From Streptomyces rapamycinicus NRRL 5491 (GTDB taxonomy: Bacteria > Actinomycetota > Actinomycetes > Streptomycetales > Streptomycetaceae): a DNA stretch of 64,000 nt. This document shows, piece after piece, positions 1 through 8,646 of this stretch (position 1 is the first letter of the stretch; every line of letters begins with the position of its first letter). A program made the position numbers and the translations under genes. The stretch is taken from assembly GCF_024298965.1 (NCBI RefSeq), contig NZ_CP085193.1:11470001-11534000 (forward strand), in the 5' to 3' direction. The notes beneath the pieces are model-generated. The model saw only the letters and a program-made list of their open reading frames with translations, ran no database searches and was not told the origin of the DNA.

Positions 1-1
1 G

Positions 2-2806
2 GGCGCCCTCGGCGCGCCCGTCGACTGCGCCGGGCTGCGCAGCCTCCCGCTGGAGGGCCCGCAGGTGCTCTGGCTCGTCGTCGGCGGCGCCCTGGACCTG
101 TTCGCGGTGGACGCCGCCGAGGAGGGGCAGTGGCACTTCCTCGGCCGCCTGGAGACGGGCGCGGCGCTCCCCGGCCCGGTCGAGGGGCCGCGCCACACCC
201 TGCTGGGGAGGCCCTCGCAGGACTGCCTGGTGCGCCGCATCCCGCTGCGCGAGCTGTACCGCCCGGAGGCCTACGACGCCTACGGCACCGGCCAGTCCGG
301 CGATCCGTACGCCACGTACGGCGGCGGATTCCAGGACACCCCGCCCACCCCGCTGGAGCACGCCGTGGCGCTCGGGGTGAGCCGCAGCCTCGGCGTCCTC
401 TTCCAGGCCCCGCTGGACGGCGGGGCCGCGTCCGAGGCGGAGGCGGCCGACGAGGACCTGCTCTGGCTCCCGGTGCCGCCCGGCAGTGTGCGCTACGGCG
501 CCGAGTACAGCGCCCAGGCCGCCGGTGACCTGCTGATCGACGGCGCGCTGTGGCAGCGGATGGTCAACCAGCAGTACCGCCTCGGCACCGCGGTGGACCG
601 CTGGATCGAGACCATGGAGCGGGCCCACGCCGACCGTACGGCGGCCGGTATCCGGGCCGGTGAGGCCGTGCGCACCCGCGCCGACCAGGCGCTGATCGCC
701 TCCATCGGAGGGCCCCGGCGGGACCGGCGGCCGTCGGAGGAGAGCACCGACGACGCCGTGCACGCGGTGTGCCGCGCCGTGGCGGAGGCCGCCGGGATCA
801 CCCTGCCCGACGCGCAGCGGGGCCGCGCCACCGACGACCGTACGGACCCGGTGGAGCGCGTCGCCGCCCACGCCCGGATCCGCACCCGCGCCGTCCGGCT
901 GGAGGGCCGCTGGTGGCGGGAGGACGCCGGACCGCTGGTGGGCTACCGCGCCAAGTCCGGGGCCCCGGTGGCGCTGCTGTGGCGGCGCGGCCGGTACGAG
1001 GCGGTCAACCCCGCCTCCGGCCTGCGGATCCGGGTGGGCGGCGGCAACGCGGACGAGTTCGAGCCGCGGGGCGTGATGTTCTACCGTCCGCTGCCCGACC
1101 GGCCGATGACGGTGTGGCGGCTGATGCGCTTCAGCGTGCGCGGCGCGGCGGGGGACGTCCGCAACCTCCTGATCAGCGGGCTGGTGACGGTGGCGCTCGG
1201 CGCGCTGGTGCCGCTCGCCACCGGCCAGGTGCTGGGCGGCTTCGTGCCCCGCGCCGAGAAGAGCCCCATCGTCCAGATCTCCCTGGCCCTGATCGTCGCC
1301 GGCGTCGTGGCGGCCGCCTTCATGCTGCTGCAGAACCTGACCCTGCTGCGTCTCGAGGGGCGGCTGGAGTCCACCCTCCAGCCCGCGGTGTGGGACCGGC
1401 TGCTGCGGCTGCCCACCACCTTCTTCGCCCAGCGCTCCACCGGAGAGCTGGCCAGCGCGGCACTCGGCATCAGCACCATGCGCCGGGTGATGTCCGGGAT
1501 CGCCCCGACGGTCCTCCAGGCCGGGACCGTGGGCGTGATGAACCTCGCCCTGCTGCTGTACTACAGCGCCTCCCTGGCGCTCGCGGTGATCGCCGTACTG
1601 CTGGTCGTCTCCGGGGTCTTCCTCGGCATGGGGCTGTGGCAGGTGCGCTGGCAGCGACGGCTGGTGGAGAGCGAGAACAAGCTCAACAACCAGGCGTTCC
1701 AGACCCTGCGCGGGCTGCCCAAGCTGCGGGTCGCCGCGGCCGAGAACTTCGCCTACGCGGCCTGGGCCCGTGGCTTCGCCCACTCCCGCGATCTGCACCA
1801 GCGCACCGGGCGCATCAAGAACCTCACCCAGGTGCTGGACTCCGTCTACCTCCCGCTGGTCTCCCTCGCCGTGTTCATGCTGCTGGCCGGTCCGGCGCGG
1901 GGGAGCATGTCGGCGGGCGCCTTCCTGACCTTCAACACCTCCGTGACCATGCTGCTCACCTCCCTCACGCAGCTCACCAACTCCCTGGTCTCGGTGGTCG
2001 CCGTGCTGCCCATGTTCGAGCAGGTCAAGCCGATCCTGGACGAGCCGCCCGAGGTGCGCGGCGGCAGCGCCCAGCCGGGGCGGCTCTCCGGCGACCTCCG
2101 GGCCCGAAACCTCACCTTCCGCTACGGCGACGACGGGCCGCTGGTGCTCGACGACGTCTCGCTGGAGATCCGGCCGGGCGAGTTCGTGGCCGTCGTCGGC
2201 CCGAGCGGCTGCGGCAAGTCGACCCTGCTGCGGCTGCTCATCGGCTTCGAACGGCCGGTGTCCGGCAGTGTGCTCTACGACGGCCAGGACCTCGCCGCCC
2301 TCGACCAGGCGGCCGTGCGCCGCCAGTGCGGGGTGGTCCTCCAGAACGCCCAGCCCCTGGGCGGTACGATCCTCGACTGCATCCGCGGCGCCGAGCCGTA
2401 CACCCCCGAGGAGGCCATGGAGGCCGCCGAACTGGCGGGTCTGGCCGAGGACATCCGGCAGATGCCCATGGGGCTCCAGACCATGATCTCCGGCAGCGGC
2501 GCCATCTCCGGCGGCCAGCGGCAGCGGCTGATGATCGCCCAGGCCCTCATCCGCCGTCCGCGCGTCCTCTTCTTCGACGAGGCCACCAGCGCCCTGGACA
2601 ACGAGACCCAGCGCATCGTCATCGACAGCACCCGCCGGCTCAACGCCAGCCGGCTGGTGATCGCCCACCGGCTGTCGACCGTCATGGACGCCGACCGCGT
2701 ACTGGTCATGGAGGACGGCCGGATCGTGGAGCAGGGCGCCCCGGCCGAGCTGATGGCCATCCCGGGCGGCAAGCTGCACGAGCTGGTGCGGCGGCAGACG
2801 CTCTAG
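2..2806 (+). CDS. NHLM-type bacteriocin export ABC transporter, permease-ATPase (5' end outside window)
   Basis: Membrane ABC exporter with fused permease and ATPase, of the NHLM/NHLP bacteriocin family that exports peptides carrying nitrile-hydratase-like leaders. The frame is open to the window edge, so the GTG at 65 is internal and the true start lies to the left; 934 residues are visible. A soluble N-terminal region of about 370 residues comes first, without a C39 peptidase, which fits the second (non-peptidase) subunit of these systems. A six-helix permease follows at about 370-640, then an ATPase: Walker A GPSGCGKST near residue 733, signature SGGQ near 836, Walker B LFFDEA near 857 and the H-loop IAHRLST. 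The partner peptidase transporter and precursor peptide would be expected upstream. The family name rests on recalled N-terminal similarity, so the exact subfamily is less certain than the ABC exporter call. Confidence 0.85.
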   Translation, partial: GALGAPVDCAGLRSLPLEGPQVLWLVVGGALDLFAVDAAEEGQWHFLGRLETGAALPGPVEGPRHTLLGRPSQDCLVRRIPLRELYRPEAYDAYGTGQSGDPYATYGGGFQDTPPTPLEHAVALGVSRSLGVLFQAPLDGGAASEAEAADEDLLWLPVPPGSVRYGAEYSAQAAGDLLIDGALWQRMVNQQYRLGTAVDRWIETMERAHADRTAAGIRAGEAVRTRADQALIASIGGPRRDRRPSEESTDDAVHAVCRAVAEAAGITLPDAQRGRATDDRTDPVERVAAHARIRTRAVRLEGRWWREDAGPLVGYRAKSGAPVALLWRRGRYEAVNPASGLRIRVGGGNADEFEPRGVMFYRPLPDRPMTVWRLMRFSVRGAAGDVRNLLISGLVTVALGALVPLATGQVLGGFVPRAEKSPIVQISLALIVAGVVAAAFMLLQNLTLLRLEGRLESTLQPAVWDRLLRLPTTFFAQRSTGELASAALGISTMRRVMSGIAPTVLQAGTVGVMNLALLLYYSASLALAVIAVLLVVSGVFLGMGLWQVRWQRRLVESENKLNNQAFQTLRGLPKLRVAAAENFAYAAWARGFAHSRDLHQRTGRIKNLTQVLDSVYLPLVSLAVFMLLAGPARGSMSAGAFLTFNTSVTMLLTSLTQLTNSLVSVVAVLPMFEQVKPILDEPPEVRGGSAQPGRLSGDLRARNLTFRYGDDGPLVLDDVSLEIRPGEFVAVVGPSGCGKSTLLRLLIGFERPVSGSVLYDGQDLAALDQAAVRRQCGVVLQNAQPLGGTILDCIRGAEPYTPEEAMEAAELAGLAEDIRQMPMGLQTMISGSGAISGGQRQRLMIAQALIRRPRVLFFDEATSALDNETQRIVIDSTRRLNASRLVIAHRLSTVMDADRVLVMEDGRIVEQGAPAELMAIPGGKLHELVRRQTL

Positions 2807-2890
2807 TGCGGCGCCCCCCGGCGAGTTCGCGCGACGCTCCGGCGAAGCGCGCCTCGGCGAGTTCCACGGGGCGGCGGAGCGTCCGCGGCG

Positions 2891-4456
2891 CTACGGGGCG
2901 GCCGGGGTGGCGGCCTCCTCGGCCTTCCGCGGCTGGGCCGCCGGGCCCGGCCTGCCCCGCAGCGGGACCTCCTGCACGCACAGGGCGGCGATGAAGGCCA
3001 CGGTGCATACGACGGCCGCGGTCAGGAAGATCCGCTGGGTGCCGGTGGCCACCGCGTGGAGATAGCCGTCCCGGACGGACTCCGGCAGCCGGGCCAGCGC
3101 CGCCGGATCGGGCTGGGCCTCGCCCGTCTCCGCCCCGGCGGGCGCGTGGCCCCGTACGGCGCCGGTGAAGAGCGAACCGAAGACCGCCACGCCCAGGGAG
3201 CCGCCGATGGTGCGGAAGAGGGTGACCGACGCGGAGGCGGCTCCCATGTCGCGCATCTCCACGCTGTTCTGCGCGATCGTGGTGACCATCTGCATCTGGC
3301 AGCCCATGCCCGTGCCCACCAGGGCCATGAAGCACCCGGTGGCCGTGCGGGAGGTCGTGGTGTCCATGGTGGCCAGCAGGAACAGTCCGACGGCCATGCA
3401 GACGGTGCCCACGATGGGGAAGATCTTGTACCGGCCGGTGGCGGACATGACCTTGCCGCCGACCTGGGACATGATCACCACGGGGATCATCAGGGGGAGC
3501 AGCAGCAGACCGGAGCGGGAGGCGGAGACGCCCTGGACGGTCTGCTGGTACAGCGGCAGATACAGCGAGCAGCCGAACATCACCACCCCGCCCACCAGGA
3601 TCAGCGAGGACGCCAGGGAGAAGTTGCGGTGCCCGGTGAAGATGCGCAGCGGCATGAGGGGTTCGGGCGCGCGCCGCTGCCGGGCCACGAAGGCGGCCAC
3701 GCCCACCGCGGCCAGGGTGAACAGACCCACGATCTGCCATGAGCCCCACGCGTAGGTGGAGCCGGCCCAGGTGGCGGCCAGGGTGAGGGCGCATACGGTC
3801 GTCGTCATCACGGTGATGCCCGGCCAGTCGATACGGGCCTTGGCGCGGGTGGCGGGCAGCCGCAGCATCAGCTGACACCACACCAGGGTGAGGACGCCGA
3901 GCGGCAGATTGATGAAGAAGGCCCAGCGCCAGCCGAGATGGCCGGTGACGAAGCCGCCGAGCAGCGGGCCGCCGATGGTGCCGATGGCCATGATGGAGGC
4001 GGTCATGCCCTGGTAGCGGCCGCGCTCCCGGGGCGGTGCCAGCGAGGCGATCAGGGCGAAGGCACCGGCGCCGATCCCGCCCGCGCCCAGGCCCTGCAGC
4101 GCTCGGAAGACGATCAGCTGGGTCATCGTATGGGCCGCGCCGGACAGCGCCGAGCCGAGCACGAAGACGACGACGGCGATCAGATACATGTGCTTGCGGC
4201 CGTACAGATCGCCGAACTTGCCCCAGACGGGGGTGGAGGCGGCCGTGGCCAGGGTGTAGGCGGTCACCACCCAGGAGATGTGCTCCAGGCCGCCGAGATC
4301 GCCGACGATCGTCGGCATCGCGGTGCCGACGATCGTGGAGTCGAGCATCGACAGCAGCATCGCGAGCAGCACACCGAGCAGGGCCAGACGGACGCTTTTC
4401 GGGGTGGTCTCCGGCGGGGCGGGACTGCCGGACGGCGGTGCGTCGGATACGGACAT
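2891..4456 (-). CDS. MFS drug exporter, DHA2 (EmrB/QacA) family
   Basis: Proton-driven multidrug efflux permease of the cytoplasmic membrane, 521 aa, the usual length for a 14-helix DHA2 transporter. Visible motifs are the motif-A loop GKFGDLYGRK after helix 2 and the antiporter-type motif C GTIGGPLLGG in helix 5. The start has AAGGAAG about 9 nt upstream. The gene is divergent from a TetR regulator across 156 bp that hold an imperfect palindrome, the classic layout of a repressor-controlled efflux pump. It converges with the NHLM transporter gene across 84 bp that hold only a 9-bp inverted repeat (2833-2841 with 2875-2883). The substrate cannot be told from sequence. Confidence 0.93.
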   Translation of the reverse strand: MSVSDAPPSGSPAPPETTPKSVRLALLGVLLAMLLSMLDSTIVGTAMPTIVGDLGGLEHISWVVTAYTLATAASTPVWGKFGDLYGRKHMYLIAVVVFVLGSALSGAAHTMTQLIVFRALQGLGAGGIGAGAFALIASLAPPRERGRYQGMTASIMAIGTIGGPLLGGFVTGHLGWRWAFFINLPLGVLTLVWCQLMLRLPATRAKARIDWPGITVMTTTVCALTLAATWAGSTYAWGSWQIVGLFTLAAVGVAAFVARQRRAPEPLMPLRIFTGHRNFSLASSLILVGGVVMFGCSLYLPLYQQTVQGVSASRSGLLLLPLMIPVVIMSQVGGKVMSATGRYKIFPIVGTVCMAVGLFLLATMDTTTSRTATGCFMALVGTGMGCQMQMVTTIAQNSVEMRDMGAASASVTLFRTIGGSLGVAVFGSLFTGAVRGHAPAGAETGEAQPDPAALARLPESVRDGYLHAVATGTQRIFLTAAVVCTVAFIAALCVQEVPLRGRPGPAAQPRKAEEAATPAAP

Positions 4457-4556
4457 GGCGGATCACTTCCTTGTCAACGCGCTCGGCGCGGGGTTTCCGA
4501 AAGACGGGAGCCGAAAGGGCGGGGCCCCACCCCGAACAGAAGAGCACACCGACTAA

Positions 4557-4605
4557 AAAAGTGCAACGACTCAACTTTTCAATTCGGTCCACCTGTAGGT
4601 AGGGT
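4557..4605. promoter_or_regulatory. Divergent promoters and candidate TetR operator
   Basis: An imperfect palindrome with arms AAAAGT and ACTTTT spans 4557-4579. Toward the TetR gene, TAGGGT at 4600-4605 is a good -10 box about 8 nt before the GTG at 4613. Toward the exporter, TTGAAA (4582-4577, minus strand) could be a -35 box. The palindrome overlaps the likely -35 regions on both sides, so one repressor could silence both genes. Operator function is inferred from position and symmetry. Confidence 0.45.
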
Positions 4606-4612
4606 GGTCCTC

Positions 4613-5194
4613 GTGAGCGAGACGATGGGGCGCCGTGAGCGCAAGAAGGCCGCCACCCGCCAGTCGCTGGCGGACGCGGCCCTGAGGCTGTTCCTCGACC
4701 ATGGCTTCGACCAGGTGAGCGTGCGGGACATCGCGGAGGCCGCCGACGTCTCCACCACCACGGTCTTCAAGCACTTCCCCAGCAAGGAGGCCCTGCTCTT
4801 CGACCTCGACTCCGACCGGGAAGCCGCCCTCATAGCCGTCGTGCGCGACCGGCCCGAGGGGACGTCCATCCCCCGCGCCCTGCGCGAGCACACGCTGCGG
4901 ACGCACTCCGAGGGTGCGGGGGACCCCGAGATGGCGCGGTTCGTCGAGCTGACGGAGAGCACCCCGGCGCTGCGGGAGTACGGCCGCCGCATGTGGATGC
5001 GCCACGAGACCGCTCTCGCCGCCGCCATCGCCGAGGCCACCGGCGCCCCCGAGGACGACCCCGGGTGTGCGGCGCTCGCCCACTTCGCGCTGGAGACCGT
5101 CAGCTTCGCCCGGGGCCGGGCCGACTCCCGGCAGGCCATCGAGGCCGCCTTCGCCCTCCTCGAACACGGCTGGCCCGCGGCCGGTCAGCGATAG
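4613..5194 (+). CDS. TetR family transcriptional regulator
   Basis: Likely repressor of the divergent DHA2 exporter, 193 aa. The N-terminal helix-turn-helix is clear (VRDIAEAADVSTTTVFKHFP followed by SKEALLF), and the ligand-binding C-terminal half is variable as usual. GTG at 4613 is chosen because TAGGGT at 4600-4605 would start transcription at about this base (leaderless), and an AGGG also lies 8 nt upstream. ATG at 4625 is an alternative. The open frame continues far upstream, but that part is antisense to the exporter and has no regulator features. Confidence 0.92.
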   Translation: MSETMGRRERKKAATRQSLADAALRLFLDHGFDQVSVRDIAEAADVSTTTVFKHFPSKEALLFDLDSDREAALIAVVRDRPEGTSIPRALREHTLRTHSEGAGDPEMARFVELTESTPALREYGRRMWMRHETALAAAIAEATGAPEDDPGCAALAHFALETVSFARGRADSRQAIEAAFALLEHGWPAAGQR

Positions 5195-5286
5195 CCCGCC
5201 GCAACGTCCGGACCGGTTTGCGGACTTGGCGCAAGTTTCGGGCGGCTGCCGGATGCGGGGGCACGAGGGCGTTAGCGTCTGTCGCT

Positions 5287-6978
5287 ATGCGGTGGGCCGG
5301 TGTGATCGACAGCGTGACCAGGACCGTCGGCGGGCCGAAGGGCCGGTGGCCGGCGGCGCCGGCGCGGCATCGGCGGTGGCTGGTGGTGGCCGCCGTCGTG
5401 GCGCTCCTCGTCCAGATGGCCGTCGCGATGGTCACCACGGCAGTGGAGCAGACGCCGACCATCGACGAGCCCGTGTACGTCGGCGCGGCGGTGGACTCGC
5501 TGCACCATCACCGGGTGCGCTACAACCCCGAGCACCCACCGCTGGGCAAGCTCATCGTCGCGACGGGGGTGGCGTTCGCCCGGCCGCACCTCGACGCCGG
5601 GTTCGCCGGCGACCAGACGGCGCTCGGGCGGCATGTGCTGTACGAGGCGGGCAACGACCCCTGGCGGCTGATGCTGTGCGCACGGCTGCCGATGATCGCG
5701 CTGACGCTGCTGTTCGGGCTGGTGGTGTTCGCGTTCGCCCGCGAACTGACCGGCCCCGTCGGCGGGGCGGTGGCCCTCGCCCTCTACACCTTCTCGCCGG
5801 ACATCATCGCGCACGGCTCGCTCGCCACGCTCGACGTACCGGCGGCCGGGTTCCTGCTGACATCGGTCTGGCTGCTGTGGCGGGCGCGGCGGCGGCCACG
5901 ATGGCACCTGCCACTCGCGGGGGTTGCGCTCGGAGCGGCCCTCGCCACGAAGATGAGCATGCTGGCCGCGGTCCCGGTACTGCTGCTCCTGGCTGTGTTC
6001 TCCGTCTGGTGCGCCCGCCGTACGCGCCACCGCGCACCGCGCGACCACGCGCGGTCGCTCGGCATCGGAGTGGCGGCGGCGGTGGCCATGGCGCTGATCG
6101 CGGTGGCCGTGGTGTGGGCCACCTACCTCGTGGTCGACCCCCGGCTGCGCTGGACGCCCACCGGGCCGGTGCCCGCCGTTCACGGACTGCGCGGGCTCGC
6201 CGTCCACTGGCTGCCGCTCCCGGAGGCGTACCGCGACGGGATGCGCATCCAGTTCGGCTTCGAGCAGGACACCTGGCGCGGTTTTCTGCTCGGCCGCCGC
6301 TACGTCGGGTCGCTTTGGTACTACCTGCCCGTCGCGCTGCTGGTGAAGACGCCCCTGGGCATGCTCGCGCTCTGGTCGGCCGGGGCGGTCACGATGGCGG
6401 CGGTGCCCCGGCTGCGGCCCGCCGCGCCGTATGTGCTCGTCCCCGCGGCCGTACTGCTGCTCGCCGCGATGGACGGGGCCCGCAACCTCGGGGTGCGGTA
6501 CGCAATCTTCCTGCCGATGTTCCTGGCGGTGGCGGCGGCCGGGCTGATGGCCGTGCGGCGGCGATGGGCGTACGGGGCCACGCTGGCGCTGGTCCTGTTC
6601 GTCGCGGTCAGCTCGCTGCGGACGTATCCGTACTACCTGCCGTACTCCAACGAGGCGTTCGGCGGCCCGTCCCGAACCCATCTGCGGCTGCACGACTCGA
6701 ACGTGGACTGGGGGCAGGATCTGGGGCGGTTGGCGGACCGCCTCCGGGAGCGCTACCGGGGCGAGCGGATCTGGCTCGTCTACAAGGGCAGCGGTGTGCC
6801 GTCCGCATACGGCATCCACGCCTCGGACCCACGCCGGGCCGCCCCGGAGCAGGTGCGCGGGCTGCTGGTGGTCTCGGACTCCTCGATCGCCCAGGCCACC
6901 GGACGGCTGGCGGCGCTGATCGACGGCGGCCGGCCGATCGACGAGGTCGGCCACTCGATCACCATCTACCGCTGCTGA
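5287..6978 (+). CDS. Membrane glycosyltransferase, family 39-like (ArnT/PMT fold)
   Basis: Polytopic enzyme expected to move a sugar from a polyprenyl-phosphate carrier to an acceptor outside the membrane; 563 aa with about 11-12 hydrophobic segments. The first extracytoplasmic loop carries the acidic pair of this fold (TIDEPVYV), and the second carries SLATLDVPAAG, as in lipid-linked-sugar transferases. A soluble loop and C-terminal region with conserved aromatic residues (TYPYYLPYSNEAFGG) follow. ATG 5287 is chosen: no ribosome site lies close by, but TAGCGT at 5273-5278 puts the transcript start at the ATG, so the gene is probably leaderless. The donor and acceptor are unknown, and neighbours give no hint. 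Confidence 0.85.
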   Translation: MRWAGVIDSVTRTVGGPKGRWPAAPARHRRWLVVAAVVALLVQMAVAMVTTAVEQTPTIDEPVYVGAAVDSLHHHRVRYNPEHPPLGKLIVATGVAFARPHLDAGFAGDQTALGRHVLYEAGNDPWRLMLCARLPMIALTLLFGLVVFAFARELTGPVGGAVALALYTFSPDIIAHGSLATLDVPAAGFLLTSVWLLWRARRRPRWHLPLAGVALGAALATKMSMLAAVPVLLLLAVFSVWCARRTRHRAPRDHARSLGIGVAAAVAMALIAVAVVWATYLVVDPRLRWTPTGPVPAVHGLRGLAVHWLPLPEAYRDGMRIQFGFEQDTWRGFLLGRRYVGSLWYYLPVALLVKTPLGMLALWSAGAVTMAAVPRLRPAAPYVLVPAAVLLLAAMDGARNLGVRYAIFLPMFLAVAAAGLMAVRRRWAYGATLALVLFVAVSSLRTYPYYLPYSNEAFGGPSRTHLRLHDSNVDWGQDLGRLADRLRERYRGERIWLVYKGSGVPSAYGIHASDPRRAAPEQVRGLLVVSDSSIAQATGRLAALIDGGRPIDEVGHSITIYRC

Positions 6979-7328
6979 CCGCCCTCCGCCATGTCATGAC
7001 ATCTCTCACATCGAGCGCCGGAGTAAAGGGGTCGTAGCGGTGCATATCGACTAGGCGGCATAGTGGCTTTTGTCTGCCCTGTCGGACATGGAGGATTCTG
7101 CGTCGCTCCGGCCCCCGGCACTTCGGGCCCGCCGCCCACTCGCCTGGTTGCCGGGATTTCTGAGGGCGTGTCGGGTCACCGTGGCCACCCCCGGTACCCG
7201 TTCAGCATGACTCGCCCCTGAGCGCAAGTTCCGTCCGCGCTACGAACCCGTGTCGTACGAACACGTGTGTTGCCCGTGTGGCGGACGGCTCCAAGAATGA
7301 CGGGCCTCAACCGAGTGTGAGGTCCCGA
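6979..7328. other. 350-bp intergenic region without a gene
   Basis: No convincing coding frame on either strand. It holds a perfect 12-bp palindrome ATGTCATGACAT at 6991-7002 just after the glycosyltransferase stop, and ACACGTGT at 7262-7269 about 60 bp before the CAP gene. The length suggests a long leader or regulatory region for the secreted CAP protein. I looked for a c-di-AMP (ydaO-type) riboswitch, common before Streptomyces cell-wall genes, and could not recognise its conserved core. Confidence 0.5.
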
Positions 7329-7850
7329 ATGAGCAAGCATCGCAGCAGCACGACGCACCGCCGCAAGATAGCCATCGCCACGCTCGCCGTGGCCGCCGTG
7401 GGCGTTCCCTCGGCCGCGATGGCGTCGCAGTCCGCCGCACCCGCCGGCTCCCCCTCCGCCACCTCCGCGGCCGCCACCGACCAGCAGGAAGTGGTGGACC
7501 TCGTCAACAGCGAGCGCAGCAAGGCCGGTTGTGAGCCGCTGACCGTGAACGAGAAGCTGACCAAGGCCGCCCAGGACCACAGCGAGGACATGGCGGCCCA
7601 CGACAACATGTCGCACACCGGCTCCGACGGCTCCTCCCCGGGCGACCGGATCGAGCGCGCGGGCTACTCCTGGAGCAGCTACGGCGAGAACGTGGCCTAC
7701 GGCTATGACTCGCCCAAGAGCGTCATGGCGGGCTGGATGAACAGCTCCGGCCACAAGGCCAACATCCTGAACTGTGACTTCAAGGAGATCGGCGTCGGCC
7801 TGGCGCAGCCCGGCAACTACTGGACGCAGGACTTCGGCACCGCCCGATAG
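7329..7850 (+). CDS. Secreted CAP-superfamily (SCP/PR1-like) protein
   Basis: Exported 173-aa protein. The basic start (MSKHRSSTTHRRK) followed by IAIATLAVAAVGVPSAAMA is a Sec-type signal peptide, then a Ser/Ala-rich linker and one CAP domain at about 55-173. Diagnostic pieces are VVDLVNSERSKAGC, the SHTG motif, GENVAYGY and SSGHKANILNCDF. The two cysteines (AGC and LNC) probably form the disulfide seen in bacterial CAP proteins. ATG 7329 has GAGG at 7319-7322, 6 nt away. Bacterial CAP proteins are extracellular, and their biochemical role is mostly unknown. It ends 40 bp before a convergent TetR gene. Confidence 0.93.
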   Translation: MSKHRSSTTHRRKIAIATLAVAAVGVPSAAMASQSAAPAGSPSATSAAATDQQEVVDLVNSERSKAGCEPLTVNEKLTKAAQDHSEDMAAHDNMSHTGSDGSSPGDRIERAGYSWSSYGENVAYGYDSPKSVMAGWMNSSGHKANILNCDFKEIGVGLAQPGNYWTQDFGTAR

Positions 7851-7890
7851 CTCATCCTCCGGATGTCCGGGGCAACCGGCCTGGGATCCG

Positions 7891-8556
7891 TCAGAAGGAC
7901 CCCAGCCCCAGCGGGGCGGGTGGCGGGAGGGGGCGGGCCGGTTCGGCCCGCCCCGCCTCGAAGGACCGCAGGAGGTGGGCGATCAGCCGCCGGGACGCGG
8001 CCGGTGCCGTCGCCGCGTCGCCGATGACACCTCTGTTGGCCAGGAAGACGAGGCTCAGGTCGGACACGTCGAAGTCCTCGCGCAGCCGCCCCGCGGCCTT
8101 GGCGCGCCGGACCACCTCGGCGAAGCCCTCTTCGATGCGCAGCCGCTCCCGCTCGAAGCCGGCCGCGTCGGGGAGCGACGACAGCAAGGCGTCGTTGAAC
8201 TCCCGGTCCCGCGTCTGCGACGCGCACACCGTCTCGATGGTCCGGCGGAAGGCCCGCCACGCGTCGTCGTCGGCCAGGGCGTCGTCGACGATCGTCGCGC
8301 AGGCGGCGAACTCGTCCGAGAACACCTCCGAGACCAGCGCCTCCCGGGTGGGGAAGCGCCGGTAGAGCGTGGCCACCCCGACCCCGGCATGACGGGCGAT
8401 GGTGGCCATCGGCACATCGAGCCCACGCGAGACGAACAGCGTCCGGGCCGCATCGAGGACGCGCCGGCGGTTGGACGCCGCGTCGGACCGCAACCCCGGA
8501 CTTCCGGTGTCCCGGACACCGGTCGCGGGCGCTATATGAGAGACGTGAGCAGGCAT
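7891..8556 (-). CDS. TetR family transcriptional regulator
   Basis: Regulator of 221 aa, with the helix-turn-helix in MATIARHAGVGVATLYRRFP followed by TREALV, and a C-terminal region resembling the TetR_C SbtR-like type. ATG 8556 is preferred over GTG 8565 because AAGGTGAG, the ribosome site, overlaps that GTG. It is divergent from the MDR oxidoreductase at 8647, and the -10 boxes of both genes flank a short palindrome, so it probably controls the oxidoreductase and itself. The C-terminus is proline-rich. Confidence 0.92.
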   Translation of the reverse strand: MPAHVSHIAPATGVRDTGSPGLRSDAASNRRRVLDAARTLFVSRGLDVPMATIARHAGVGVATLYRRFPTREALVSEVFSDEFAACATIVDDALADDDAWRAFRRTIETVCASQTRDREFNDALLSSLPDAAGFERERLRIEEGFAEVVRRAKAAGRLREDFDVSDLSLVFLANRGVIGDAATAPAASRRLIAHLLRSFEAGRAEPARPLPPPAPLGLGSF

Positions 8557-8585
8557 GTTTCTCACCTTACGCCGAGCGGGCGGTT

Positions 8586-8608
8586 TCCCTATTTGCGCGC
8601 ATTAGCGT
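8586..8608. promoter_or_regulatory. Back-to-back -10 boxes flanking a small palindrome
   Basis: TAGGGA (8591-8586, minus strand) faces the TetR gene and TAGCGT (8603-8608) faces the oxidoreductase. Between them lies the 8-bp palindrome TGCGCGCA at 8594-8601. The arrangement suits a shared operator, but the palindrome is short and could be chance in such GC-rich DNA. Confidence 0.3.
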
Positions 8609-8646
8609 GGCGGCGACCCCGATGTGCGAAAGGGACGATGAGGGCG

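Noticed and set aside
6979..7328. ydaO-type c-di-AMP riboswitch before the CAP gene
   Set aside because: The conserved core sequences could not be recognised by eye; only GC-rich small hairpins are visible.
7851..7890. Terminator between the CAP and TetR genes (CATCC-TCC-GGATG at 7854-7866)
   Set aside because: A 5-bp stem is too short to separate from chance in this GC-rich DNA.
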